Shown here: piece after piece, positions 1 to 9,900 of the stretch | How the letters are laid out: each line of letters opens with the position of its first letter | Position numbering within the stretch: position 1 is the first letter of the stretch | Origin: a virus | Reading direction: 5' to 3' (one strand) | Virus record (IMG/VR): IMGVR_UViG_3300045922_000293 | Location: 1 to 64,000 of that record | Length of the DNA stretch: 64,000 nucleotides | The notes under the pieces: generated by a model | Databases searched by the model: none | The model's input: only the letters and a program-made list of their open reading frames with translations | What the model was told of the DNA's origin: nothing | Position numbers and translations under genes: made by a program

Positions 1-580
1 GGCTGGGACGATTTCTAAGGACTACAAAAGCATGTCTGTTTAGATTGTCATGGCGATGGATCAGCGGGCGTGCATCGTAAGATCGGTGCTGCATGTCAAA
101 AAGATCTGAATCCTATGATTACAAAAGGATGGCAACCCGCATGTTCTTGTGATGTAGGGGAGAATGCTCCCGTATCAGGCACCGTGATGGACCCGTTTGC
201 GGGTTCCTGCACTACGGGCGATGTGGCTTCTGGAAATGGCTATCGATCAGTGTGACCGATCACAAAATGATGGCAAGAGTGCTTATGGGGATAGTCATAC
301 GATTTGGGATGTCACGGAACCAGCTTCGCCTGAAGTTCAAGATGTTCTGAAGTCCGCACCCGCGCCTGTAACGGGAGCACGTAAGTTTTCGTATGAGGGG
401 TTTGATTTTGTGGGTTGCGATCTGAATGAATCTTATGTGAATATAGCTTGCGCACGCATTGACACGGAAGCCGTGACACTCAAGAAAAAACAGACAAAAA
501 AAGCACAAGCAAAAACTGAAGCAAAGCCTCAAGAAGCCCCCCTAAATTATTTGACTTCTTTTGATCAGATTGAAATATGA
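1..580 (+). pseudogene. DNA methyltransferase, C-terminal part, frameshifted and cut by window start
   Basis: The methylase signal is spread over two frames. Frame 1 carries DPFAGSCTTG (from base 190), the SAM-binding motif I of amino-methyltransferases that place it near the C-terminus, then hits a stop at 253. Frame 2 carries the continuation: LEM from about 230 and FVGCDLNESYV from 407, the usual strand after motif I, ending at 580. Removing one base near 228-229 joins them. A second frame change is needed between about 19 and 43, where frames 1 and 2 both meet stops. Roughly 50 residues separate LEM and FVGCDLN, more than usual. The C-terminus is a Lys/Ala-rich tail, and its stop overlaps the next ATG. 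It would methylate adenine or cytosine in DNA, possibly as protection from host restriction. Either a decayed gene or sequencing errors explain the shifts. The motif I Gly is Cys here. Confidence 0.6.
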
Positions 581-2796
581 CAACACAAACATGTGACATC
601 AAGATCAAGCGCATTAAATATCAGGATACGGGTACGGGCTTTGCGATTGTGGAAGCACAGCCTAGTCAAGCCACGATGGTATGCAATGTATTCAAGGGCT
701 ATTTTCATCAGATGCGGATCGCAACCGGTATGACTTTGCATGTCACCGCTAAACTGGCATCTCATCCTAAATGGGGAACCTTTTGGGAAGTAACTCAGGC
801 ATCCATCCCGATTATGCGTCAGAATGCGAGACATACTTTCAAGATGCATATGGAAGCCTACCTTCAGGATATGGTCAGATCGCGTGTAGTAGACACGGTA
901 TCCAAATGCATCCCCTTGGATGATGATACTTTTTGGGATAATTTTACACACGATCCTGAAATACTCTACACGCTATGCCCTTCACATATGCACGAGGATG
1001 TAAAGAGCTTGATCGCTGCATGGCTTGATTTCAGGCAGCATCATAATGTGTTTGAAGGTTTGATTAAGATCGGCATCACTCCATCTCAAATTGCGAAAAT
1101 ATTTGAAACACTTGGTGAGGAGAATGCAATACAGAAGATTGAGGAGAATCCTTATTGCCTACTGTGGGTAGATACGATTAAGTTCAGTCAAGCGGACGCT
1201 TATGCTACGGAGATAAAAGGGTACACGAAAGATAATCCTCGCTGCATCACGTACATGCTTTATGCGATCTTTGTGAAGATATTGATCAGCCAAGGCCACA
1301 TTTATCTCACAATTCAAGAGTTAGAAAAAGAATCGCGTGAAATTTTAGAGAGAGAAGGTCAAGATGCTTTTTACTTAGATTATTTGCCTGAATGTTTGAA
1401 AACATGGCAAGATGATCATTGGATTCATGTTACACCCGAAGGTCATATTTATGAATCTATGACGTATGGTCACGAGTTGGCTATTGTGGATTATATCACA
1501 GATCGTCTTAGGACCCCGATCACAGATACTCTTGAGGTTTCGCAGATTTTAGACCTTGAGACACGCCACGGAATTGAGTTATCAGATACCCAGCGTGATG
1601 CCGTATACGGGATGCTTACGAACAGGATGTATCTTTTGACGGGGTTGCCCGGTACAGGTAAGAGCACCGTGATGAAGATCGCCTATGCTGCGTTTAGGCA
1701 AAAAAATCTTCATATTGTGATGCTCGCACCTACGGGCATTGCGGCCCAGCGTCTTTCGTATACCAGCGGGGCGGATGCTCTGACGGTCCATGCCTTCTTA
1801 GGGTATAAGGGACAGGATAGTTGGACGCATGGTGAATCACATCCCGTTCGCGCTGATGTCGTGATCGTGGATGAAGTGTCGATGATGGGTCAAAATTTGC
1901 TCTACCGTCTCTTGAGTGCCTTGCCCCTTGATTGTCAAGTGATTCTGACGGGTGATTCCGAGCAGTTACCGAGCGTAGATCAGGGCTATGTATTGCATGA
2001 CCTAATTTCATCTGGCGTGATCCCCCGTTCGCACTTTACAGAGATCTTTAGGCAGGAGCACACGAGCGCTATCGTGACCGCCGCCCATGCGATTAGCAAC
2101 GGGACATTGCCCCCCCTTGATCAGCCTAAGTCTGATTTTGTGTTCATTCAAGAAAATGATGCTTTCAAGGCACAAGTCATGATTCTTGAGGCGGCCTCAA
2201 AGCTGTATCAGCTCTCTCAGAAAACTGATGTGAGCTATCAAGTGATCGCGCCTTTGTATGCGGGCCCGTTGGGTGTGGACGCCTTAAATACAAAATTAAG
2301 AGATATGCTCAACCCCCCTCATCCCTCACATGCAGAAAAAACTTTCGGCTTCATTTCATTAAGGGAAGGCGATCGTGTCATGTGTGTGAGAAATGACTCG
2401 GCATTAGGGGTCTATAACGGGGAGATCGGGAAAGTTGCGGTGTTAGATGGGAAGGCGAAAGAATTGCGCTTGAAAATGTATGGGCTCACCCCGCAAGATC
2501 ATCGCGTCGTCAGTATTCCGTACAATCAAGTCACTCGCATGATCCGCCCCGCCATGTGCGTGACAACTCATAAATCACAGGGTCAGGAATGGGATATTGT
2601 GGTGTTGGCCTTGCACCCGCAACATGGCAAGATGCTTCAGCGTCAGTTAGTGTATACCGCGATCACGCGCGCGCGTAAGCGTGTGATCGTGATAGGCTCG
2701 TGGCAGTCCCTTCATAAGGCGATTCAGGTCACGGGTGCCTCGAATCGGAATACACAGCTAGGATCGAGGCTAAAAGCCTCTTGCCATTCCGTTTGA
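577..2796 (+). CDS. recD2: RecD2-type 5'-3' DNA helicase (SF1B)
   Basis: This 739-residue protein has the RecD2 layout and length (family about 700-800). The N-terminal 80 or so residues resemble the OB-like domain. A helix-hairpin-helix stretch follows around 150-190 (LIKIGITPSQIAKIF). The ATPase core has Walker A GLPGTGKST (K362), Walker B VIVDE (D432-E433), motif III with GDSEQLPSV, and the C-terminal ITRARKRV motif VI. RecD2 enzymes unwind DNA 5' to 3' using ATP. In phage recombination blocks they probably help strand exchange, branch migration or replication restart. The ATG overlaps the upstream stop (ATGA), so translation is likely coupled to the methylase remnant. Conventional helicase motifs all look intact. 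T4 Dda-like helicases are shorter and lack the N-terminal extension. Confidence 0.9.
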   Translation: MTTQTCDIKIKRIKYQDTGTGFAIVEAQPSQATMVCNVFKGYFHQMRIATGMTLHVTAKLASHPKWGTFWEVTQASIPIMRQNARHTFKMHMEAYLQDMVRSRVVDTVSKCIPLDDDTFWDNFTHDPEILYTLCPSHMHEDVKSLIAAWLDFRQHHNVFEGLIKIGITPSQIAKIFETLGEENAIQKIEENPYCLLWVDTIKFSQADAYATEIKGYTKDNPRCITYMLYAIFVKILISQGHIYLTIQELEKESREILEREGQDAFYLDYLPECLKTWQDDHWIHVTPEGHIYESMTYGHELAIVDYITDRLRTPITDTLEVSQILDLETRHGIELSDTQRDAVYGMLTNRMYLLTGLPGTGKSTVMKIAYAAFRQKNLHIVMLAPTGIAAQRLSYTSGADALTVHAFLGYKGQDSWTHGESHPVRADVVIVDEVSMMGQNLLYRLLSALPLDCQVILTGDSEQLPSVDQGYVLHDLISSGVIPRSHFTEIFRQEHTSAIVTAAHAISNGTLPPLDQPKSDFVFIQENDAFKAQVMILEAASKLYQLSQKTDVSYQVIAPLYAGPLGVDALNTKLRDMLNPPHPSHAEKTFGFISLREGDRVMCVRNDSALGVYNGEIGKVAVLDGKAKELRLKMYGLTPQDHRVVSIPYNQVTRMIRPAMCVTTHKSQGQEWDIVVLALHPQHGKMLQRQLVYTAITRARKRVIVIGSWQSLHKAIQVTGASNRNTQLGSRLKASCHSV

Positions 2797-2866
2797 CCCG
2801 TGATAGTTATCAGCCCAAGAGGGTGGACCCTAACGAAGCCTACAAAACACAAAGATCATACAAAAC

Positions 2867-3202
2867 ATGAAGATCACGAGCATCACGTCCACCTTTACGT
2901 TCACTGCCCCTGATACTGTGAGCGGTGCCAAGTCAGAGATGAGCCTCACGATGACTGCCGAGCCTGATGATCCGTTTAATTTCCCGTGGACGTTGGACCA
3001 GGCGAAGGAGGCGCACATCATTCTTGCGCGGACGGTTGTGTCAGATGTTTACCTTGCCATGTGTGCGCAGGGCTCCGTTGATCCCGCCGTCTCAAAGCCT
3101 TATCTGGATAAGATGCAAGCCCGTTTTAGTTCTGTGCAAGCCAAGCGCAGCGCCATGGTGGCAGAAGCGAAGGCTCAAGAAGAGGTGCCCGATGTTATCT
3201 GA
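2867..3202 (+). CDS. Hypothetical protein, 111 aa
   Basis: I do not recognise this protein. The first 35 residues are rich in Thr and Ser with beta-like alternation, and the rest looks alpha-helical and charged, with an Ala/Lys/Glu-rich C-terminal helix. It follows the RecD2 gene by 70 nt and overlaps the next gene by 11 nt, so it probably belongs to the same transcription unit. There is no strong Shine-Dalgarno before the ATG at 2867. Its support is an open frame in the coding direction, a tight overlap downstream, and codon use like its neighbours. Confidence 0.6.
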   Translation: MKITSITSTFTFTAPDTVSGAKSEMSLTMTAEPDDPFNFPWTLDQAKEAHIILARTVVSDVYLAMCAQGSVDPAVSKPYLDKMQARFSSVQAKRSAMVAEAKAQEEVPDVI

Positions 3203-3866
3203 TGTTCAGGTTCAACAGATCCTAGACGCCGTGGCGGAGATGCGTGTAGATCTGCCCCTCGCGGTGGATTTTCTCACAGCGGAGTTACTTCAAGAGAAGA
3301 TTCTTGAGGTGAGAAATCATGATAATAATGTGCAGTATTATTATCGCCAGATCATCTCTTCCAAACGTGTTGTGGAGGCCGCCTATCAATGCGCGCAGCT
3401 AGAATATGATGTGCTCTATGATGAGACCTTAGTGTCCGATGCCGTGTTAAGGTATAGCAGTGCGAAGGATCGTGAGTCTAAGACGAAGACGATCTTGAAA
3501 GATCACAAGAGGGCTTTGGACAAACATAAACGTGATCTGACCGACTTGAAGCATCTTGAGACAATTACGAAGGCCAAGATCAATGAGCTGAAGAGTGTAT
3601 CTCAAGATATTCAAAAATTGCGATCGTTGATGCGCGATGGTAACGAGTCGAAGAGTTATTACGGATCTGAGTATACGGATAGCATCCGATCTGAGCCCAA
3701 AGATCTGAAGGTTTCAGATGAGGTCTTGTTAGAGGGGGTTCGTCAAAAACCTGACCCCATAAAGTTTGATGATCTTCATGTAGTATCCGCGACGGATCAC
3801 GTCCCCGTTCCTAGTCAACATAAATCTGAAGCCTCTTTTGAGGACTATTTTGACGATCTTTCTTGA
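3192..3866 (+). CDS. Predicted coiled-coil protein, 224 aa
   Basis: Function unknown. I start it at ATG 3192, inside the end of the previous gene, because residues upstream in this frame are Arg/Trp/Pro-rich out-of-frame shadow. Residues from roughly 50 to 150 are rich in Lys, Glu, Asp and Leu with heptad-like spacing (KDHKRALDKHKRDL), predicting a coiled coil. The C-terminal third is acidic and probably disordered, ending in EDYFDDLS. Acidic tails of this kind are common on phage DNA-metabolism proteins and can act as protein-docking peptides. It closes the short operon; a gap of about 200 nt follows. Confidence 0.65.
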   Translation: MLSDVQVQQILDAVAEMRVDLPLAVDFLTAELLQEKILEVRNHDNNVQYYYRQIISSKRVVEAAYQCAQLEYDVLYDETLVSDAVLRYSSAKDRESKTKTILKDHKRALDKHKRDLTDLKHLETITKAKINELKSVSQDIQKLRSLMRDGNESKSYYGSEYTDSIRSEPKDLKVSDEVLLEGVRQKPDPIKFDDLHVVSATDHVPVPSQHKSEASFEDYFDDLS

Positions 3867-4068
3867 TCAGGGCCTCTCCTCTGTCAAATAAATAAAAAAG
3901 ATGTAAACAGACCACTTTCTGGGGGCTATACATCATAGTGAAGATTGAGGTGACACCAACACGCACGAGGGCAGGCGTCAATCATCTTAACTCAAGGCCA
4001 GCGTCCATAAGACTAAGCCTTTCAATCCCGAAACAAAAGCCCCTCGCCTAATAGGAGCGCGTAAGACC
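3867..4068. other. Intergenic gap before candidate SSB gene
   Basis: About 200 nt without a convincing gene. It separates the RecD2 operon from the SSB/RuvC/RecA group and ends in a ribosome-binding stretch (AGGAGCG at about 4051) ahead of the ATG at 4069. A promoter is expected here, but I see no clear sigma-70 boxes, and the CTTTT motif found upstream of structural genes is absent. Confidence 0.4.
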
Positions 4069-4758
4069 ATGAGTGATTTTATAGGTTTTGGTGTGAATGA
4101 TGAGGTTCTTAGCCGTGGTGATCTTGAGTATTATCGTGGCAAGCAGGGCATTGTGGATCGCATCGCGTTGTGCTGGCTCAATCGTGATGCAGACGGCAAG
4201 CCGCTTATCAGTGACTTCCGTGATCCAGATCCCAAGATCACCCCGCGCTTCAAGCTGGAGATGCACCACTATGTGCAAGGCTTGGGGTATATTAAGCCCG
4301 TGGATCCGTACACCACTGAGAAGTTTGGCCCTCCCAAGACGATGATCACGACGTTTATCGTCAAGTATGCGACGGACCGCCTTGGGCAGATTCATGGTGA
4401 TCTTGATATCTCTAAGGTCTCTGTTCACCCTTGGAAGGTGAGCCCTGACAAGTTCAACCGTATGAAGGTCATGCACGGGGAGTTCAATCTCACCTGCACC
4501 GACATTAAGGTCTCTTGTAAAGAAGAGAAGTTTCAGAACATGGATATGACTCAGTGCAACGGCCTTGCGTTGTGGATCAAAGACCCTGAGATCCGCAAGT
4601 TTGTTTTGAAGCAGGTTGAGCAGATGGAGCGCAAGCTCAAGGGTGTCCGTGAGTTGACGGTCGCCGAGATTAAAGAGAAGCTGGGGGAGTCTGAGGTGGC
4701 GGTCCCCGCAACGGCGGATGCCTCTAACTTTGATGATCTGATGGACACCTTGGGCTAG
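4069..4758 (+). CDS. Probable single-stranded DNA-binding protein
   Basis: Assigned by architecture and neighbourhood rather than clear homology. The 229-residue protein has a mixed alpha/beta N-terminal body of about 190 residues, with Cys and aromatic residues around 140-155 (TCTDIKVSCKEE). A flexible segment follows, ending in an acidic amphipathic tip, NFDDLMDTLG. Phage and bacterial SSBs carry such acidic C-terminal tips to recruit partners; T4 gp32 is one example. It is followed by a strong terminator and then by RuvC-like and RecA-like genes, a usual setting for an SSB. It has its own upstream gap and RBS and is tightly terminated, which would fit high-level independent expression. A structural protein is the main alternative. 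Confidence 0.5.
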   Translation: MSDFIGFGVNDEVLSRGDLEYYRGKQGIVDRIALCWLNRDADGKPLISDFRDPDPKITPRFKLEMHHYVQGLGYIKPVDPYTTEKFGPPKTMITTFIVKYATDRLGQIHGDLDISKVSVHPWKVSPDKFNRMKVMHGEFNLTCTDIKVSCKEEKFQNMDMTQCNGLALWIKDPEIRKFVLKQVEQMERKLKGVRELTVAEIKEKLGESEVAVPATADASNFDDLMDTLG

Positions 4759-4763
4759 CCAAC

Positions 4764-4797
4764 AAAATATCCCCCCTTTCAAAAGGGGGGATATTTT
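4764..4797 (+). terminator. Rho-independent terminator after candidate SSB gene
   Basis: A near-perfect hairpin with six C (4771-4776) pairing to six G (4785-4790), extended by AAAATAT/ATATTTT on the outside and closed by a T/A-rich loop. The 3' arm ends in a run of T. It sits 6 nt after the stop codon. The A-rich 5' flank also makes it terminator-like on the minus strand. Confidence 0.85.
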
Positions 4798-4858
4798 TGC
4801 GTGAAGATACATGACGCCCCTTCATAGGGGCGTGGAAGGGCACAAGGATGACGCGGAA

Positions 4859-5599
4859 ATGAAATACATAGGTCTTGACCCGAGTTTGGCGGGGTTTGGG
4901 TATAGTGTGATCACGCATACGATCAATGAGGAGGGTCAAGAAGTCAATCAACCGTTAGATCATGGCGTATGGAAGACTCCATCTTCTATGCTTTACGTTA
5001 AGCGTTATATGACGTTAGCCGCGCATATGGATCGCCTTGTGGCCGATCACCCTGATGCTGTGATAGGTATGGAAATCCCGCCCCCTCAAGCCTCATGGTT
5101 CGGAGGCTTGTATGCATTACATGTAAAATTGATGGAGATTGCCTTAGTCCATAGACGTTTTACAGTATTGTGGTCCCCCTCTACGGTGAAGAGTGTCTCT
5201 CAGGGGTTTTTGGGATATAAAGGCACCCTATCTAAGCATGAAATGGTGAAGACGGCGGCGAAGATATTTGGTAACTACGAAGGTAAGAAGACTTATAACC
5301 ATAATGCGGCGGATGCCCTTATCGTGGCTTATACGACGGCCAGATTCAACGCATACCGCTTAAATCTATTGCCCGCCTCCTCCTTATCCATCTATGAAAC
5401 GCATTCTTTTATTAAGAATGCTCGGGGTGTGAAGGGGCACATAACGAAAGAAGATGAGTATTTTTTCTCATTTAATACCGAGAAATGGGCTCATATTTTA
5501 GATGATATAGATGTGCTGCCCTCCCCAAGGGGTTCCACACACCCCATTCTCCCAAAATTTGAAACTCCCGTGAAGAAAACACGAAAGAAAAAGGCATAA
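4859..5599 (+). CDS. RuvC-like Holliday junction resolvase
   Basis: The N-terminus MKYIGLDPSLAGFGYSVI is the first strand of the RNase H-like RuvC fold, with the catalytic Asp at position 7. A second acidic site lies in GMEIPPPQ (about residue 80), and the C-terminal acidic pair in NHNAADALIVAY (about 160) is the RuvC HNxADAL signature. I choose ATG 4859 (246 aa) rather than the longer ATG at 4811: it opens exactly at the conserved strand and has AAGGA 11 nt upstream. The extra 70 or so C-terminal residues, Lys-rich at the end (KKTRKKKA), exceed bacterial RuvC length. It should cut four-way junctions made during recombination or before packaging. The gene lies 4 nt before the RecA-like gene. 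Confidence 0.85.
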   Translation: MKYIGLDPSLAGFGYSVITHTINEEGQEVNQPLDHGVWKTPSSMLYVKRYMTLAAHMDRLVADHPDAVIGMEIPPPQASWFGGLYALHVKLMEIALVHRRFTVLWSPSTVKSVSQGFLGYKGTLSKHEMVKTAAKIFGNYEGKKTYNHNAADALIVAYTTARFNAYRLNLLPASSLSIYETHSFIKNARGVKGHITKEDEYFFSFNTEKWAHILDDIDVLPSPRGSTHPILPKFETPVKKTRKKKA

Positions 5600-5603
5600 T
5601 AAC

Positions 5604-6830
5604 ATGACATCAAAGTTTTCGGTCATCATGTCCTCTCTCAGAAAGTCTAAAGGGGGGATCATTGACATCAATAACAAGGTCAATACAAGCATTCACAGTG
5701 CTAGCCTCCCCCATATTTCTACAAACTGCATCTTGATTGATCACTTGATCGGGGGCACCCCCACGGCATCAGGAGAGTTGCTCTGTCCGGGATTCCCCAA
5801 GGGCCGCATTGTGGAGGTGTACGGAGGAGAGGGGTCGGGTAAGACAAGCCTTTGTCTTCAGGCAGCGGCTATGTGTCAGAAGAACGGCGGATCGGTTCTC
5901 TATCTGGACTATGAAAACGCGATCTCATTGCCTTATGCGACGGCGTTAGGTCTCGATATCAATGATGAAGACTCGTTTGTGATCTGGCAACCTCAACACT
6001 TTGAGGAAGGCGCAGAGCTGATCAAGAAGTGTGTGGAGGGTGGTATCGATCTCATTATTGTAGATAGCGTGAGCGCGATGGTGCCCCAGAAGCTTCTTGA
6101 ATCCGCCTCGGATCTTGGTCAGATCGGCATCTTGGCCCGTAGCATGTCTGCCTTCTTGCCCAAAGTGGTCAAAGAATGTCATAAAATGGGCACAACGATC
6201 GTCTTCATTAATCAGGTCCGCAACCGCATCAAGGCATCTAAGTATGATGCAGGGCCTGACGAGGATACAAGCGGGGGTAAGGCGCTTAAGTATTATGCGA
6301 GCCTTCGTCTTAAGTTGGCGGCCCGCACGAAGCTCAAGCGTCAGATCGTGAACCATCTCACAGGTGCAAAAGAAGAACAGGATTATGCAACGGTTGTGCG
6401 TGTGACGGGCATCAAGAATAAGCTCGCGCCGCTACAAGGGAATAAAGTGGATGTCACGGTACGCTTCGGCATGGGCTTTGACAACTTTCAAAGCATCATT
6501 GATATCGCGATGGCTAGAAATATCATCAAGAAGGCTGGGGCTTGGATGCGGTTTGAAGGCGCGGATGGTGAACCAGTGAGCTTGCAAGGGGCGGATAAGC
6601 TCTATACCTACCTAAAAGAGCACCCAGCGGATTATCAAGCTATTTTAGGCAAGATCACGGAATTCTTCGAGGCGATCGATAGCATGGCCGCGATCCGTGA
6701 TGCTTCGGATGGTTCAGAAGATAAAGATATGTCCGTCACTTATGTGGAGGAAAAGATATCTGACGATGATGACCTGTTTGATGATGACGATCTTGAGGTG
6801 GATGAAGAAGGGTTTATAGACTTCAGCTGA
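5604..6830 (+). CDS. recA: RecA-family recombinase
   Basis: The ATPase core has Walker A GGEGSGKTS (K80), Walker B DLIIVDSVSAMVP, and an L2/motif segment INQVRNRI followed by SGGKALKYYASLRL, all typical of RecA and phage UvsX-like proteins. The last 25 residues are very acidic (DDDLFDDDDLEV), as in bacterial RecA, where the tail restrains DNA binding. At 408 residues it is slightly longer than E. coli RecA (353). It forms filaments on ssDNA and drives strand exchange, probably with the upstream SSB and RuvC-like proteins and the downstream SbcCD-like nuclease. The Walker A is closer to RecA (GPESSGKT) than to UvsX, so I use the recA label. Confidence 0.92.
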   Translation: MTSKFSVIMSSLRKSKGGIIDINNKVNTSIHSASLPHISTNCILIDHLIGGTPTASGELLCPGFPKGRIVEVYGGEGSGKTSLCLQAAAMCQKNGGSVLYLDYENAISLPYATALGLDINDEDSFVIWQPQHFEEGAELIKKCVEGGIDLIIVDSVSAMVPQKLLESASDLGQIGILARSMSAFLPKVVKECHKMGTTIVFINQVRNRIKASKYDAGPDEDTSGGKALKYYASLRLKLAARTKLKRQIVNHLTGAKEEQDYATVVRVTGIKNKLAPLQGNKVDVTVRFGMGFDNFQSIIDIAMARNIIKKAGAWMRFEGADGEPVSLQGADKLYTYLKEHPADYQAILGKITEFFEAIDSMAAIRDASDGSEDKDMSVTYVEEKISDDDDLFDDDDLEVDEEGFIDFS

Positions 6831-6910
6831 TGTTATTTGAAAACCTAGTGTGAAGCGCGTTTAGGGTGTTTCTTGGCATGAGGCTAAGCAGTACCCTAGT
6901 AAGGATAAGG

Positions 6911-9900
6911 ATGCAAGCATATTATACTCGTGCGATTCTCGCAGAAGCCATTATGGCTTACGTGAGCATGCAGCTATTCATTCCGAAGAATGTCAGTATA
7001 TTAGACATGTGCGCGGGCTCAGGGAGGTTAGCCATTCCTTTGTTGAAGCTCCATAGCCTCAAAGCTAAGAAATCTTCTATAAAGGACGCCTCAAGGCACA
7101 TCACCCTTATCGATACGGATGGGGAGGCGCTTCTGGAGGCCAAAAAAGGCGTCAAAGATATCTCGGATGTCTGTGAGGCATTCTCGATGTCAGTCGAAGA
7201 GTGGGCGAGCACGTTCCCCTCTCAAAATGATCACAATTTGATCATTTGTAATCCGCCCTTTGGTCCCCGCATGGGTCGAAGCGCGCTGGGTGAGCAGTTG
7301 CGCGATATGCACTTACCTGAGATTGAATACTTTGAGAGGTATTTTCTCACGGTCGCTGCGGGGTTGAATAAGCGAGATAGCAATGCAATGCTCATCTTCT
7401 TGATCCCCGATAACTTCTGGCTAGGTTCGGAGGGGTTGGTAACAGGTCAGTATCTTGAAAATTTAGGGTGGGTGCCCGTCGTGCGTACTTTACCTATTGA
7501 CGGGTATGAGCATTCAAAGGTCAAAACGTGCCTTTGGATTTTCAATCGACCTCACCAGTACGGGTCTAAACTTATGAGGTGGTCGGATCAGATCAAGAGA
7601 TTGTTAGACAACGCACCTCCTTTGATTGTGGACCCTGAGTACGTCACAATCAAAGACGCGTATCAGCGCGATTTGACGGGGTGGACCTGTGCTTCCTTGA
7701 AGAAAGGCGCACAGTTCACGTCCCATTGTGTTGATTTGGTAGTGCTACAAGAGAAAAATCTTGAGCCTTCTTATCAATACATGTGGACGCCATCACCTAA
7801 GCCCATTGGGGATCTTTGGCTGCGTCAAGGTGTGATGTATCAGCTTGATTATCTAGGTTGGGTTCCCGCACAAACTAAGGGGTTTGTGGATGGGCTCGCG
7901 GCCAATGATCACTTTCAGATCGCACAAGACGCTTTCAAGCTCATGAAGCAAGGTGCTGTGAATACCGCCGCCCATTTTATGAGCTTGGTGGATGTAAAAG
8001 CTCTCCAAGAGTTGTATGGCAAGCTCTCGAATGCATCATTCTTGAAGATCCTTCCTTCCGCTAAGGCGGATTCCGATGCGCTCCTCAAAGACCTTAGCAA
8101 GATCGGTAAGATTCATATCAAAGACTTTCAAGGGAAGATGAATTGGGGTGATACCCTGAGCCTTGAAGGGGTACTTCAAACCGATTCGTATATTTATACA
8201 CGTGAATCTTTGAAAGTCTCGGATATTGCCCAGATGTATCTTGAGGGTGTGCTTTTATCTCAAGATCTTCAAAATAAGTTGAATGAGGCGATTGTGCATC
8301 AAATCATTCCAGATACGATGCTAGAGCTGCGCTCGGCTTGGATTCCAAAACCGTTGATCGCATCTTATCTACGTCTTAATTATGATGAAAAGGAAGGTCT
8401 TTATGCCCATTCAAGACATGCCACAGTTGAGGCTTATCGCATGGTTCCTTGGCTTAATTACAGTCAAGGTCGCGGCGGGCGGATTCGAGATGGGGATGAG
8501 GATCGATATCAGGAACTGAACCTGATCTTTGTGCGGGATATGCACGCATGGCATGATGAGGAGTCAGCATATGTGCGCAAGAGGGTTCATTGCCACTGGT
8601 TTGTATACAATGCCAAGAAGGCCCTTCTTCATCCCAAGGCTACCCAAGAAGGCGTGCATACAAATCAAGCTGCGCGTCCTCTCCATTGGTGGCAGACACA
8701 AGATATCCCGTTTGCGCTCAAGGGGGAAGCATTCGTGTGTTGGGATGTAGGCTTGGGTAAGACAGCGGGGGCGTTAGCGGCGGGAATGGAACATGTCGGA
8801 CAGGTCTTGATCGCGGTGCCTAAAAGTGTTCTCACAAAATGGCTCTGTGAAATGCAAAGGTTCTATCCTCAAGCGAGCGTCGGGGTCTTGGGCTATGAGA
8901 AGACTAGAAAAGGTACGTGGGTACCCAAGTATAAGGATCTCATCGCGCACACGCAAAAATATTTCTTTGACAGCCCTACGAAATTCATTCTTACGACACA
9001 TCAAGTCATCGCACGTCTTGAAGTGTCAGACGCGATCAAGCAGTCCTATGATGTGGAGCGAGCGATCGCGGCGGTACAAGGCACAGGGCAACGAGCTAAA
9101 AAATATCGCGAGGCTGCGATCACACGAGCGGCGGCGCTGAATTTTAGACAGGGTGGCGAGCTGACATATACGGACCTGCCCCTTGCCCAGATGTTGTTCA
9201 TTATTGACGAGGCTCATGCGTTTAAAAGTCTGGAGACGATGCCCTCAAGCGGGTGGGGCGACCAGCTTATTCAAGCGGGTTCTTGTGGTCAAAGCAAGCG
9301 CTCGCGCGACATGTACATGAAGATGGATCTTCTGCGGAAGCAGGGTGGACTAACTCTCGCACTTACTGCCACGCCAGTCATGAATAGCGTTGTAGAGATC
9401 TTTAATATGCTATCGATCTTTGCGCCGTCTACTTTGCGTGCGCGCGGCATCACAACGCCAGCACAGTTTATTGATACATATTGCGTCCGCCAAGCCATCA
9501 CGACCCTTAGCGTCAAGGGTGAGGTGCTACAGGGCCAGACGATATCGGGCTTTAGAAATCTTCACGACTTGAAGGCACTTTTTGATGAATGCATGATCAC
9601 AAGAACTGCGTCAGATGTGGATCTTCCTGTTCCCGAGGGCCGCGAGCACATCATTAAGATCACACCTACACCTAAACTCTCAAGGTTCATCCGCGAGCAA
9701 CAGCAGCAGATTGACGATCGGATTGAGGCAAACACCAAACGCGATCAAGACCCGGGTCAAGATGATCACATCTTCACGATCATCTCACGGATAGACTCCG
9801 CTGCGATTCATCCGCCTCTTGTTGACATCCATGATGAGCATCCGAAGGCAGATGCTTTGTTAGATCGTGTTCTGCCTCTCTACAAGGAAGGTAAGGGCCA

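Noticed and set aside
4048-4812. Long minus-strand frame, 254 codons, over the SSB candidate
   Set aside because: It lies opposite a well-supported gene, has Leu/Arg/His-rich text and runs through a terminator.
6866-6910. GTG start for the methylase-helicase gene
   Set aside because: ATG 6911 has a good AAGGA at 5 nt and opens at text typical for the family; the upstream extension has no RBS.
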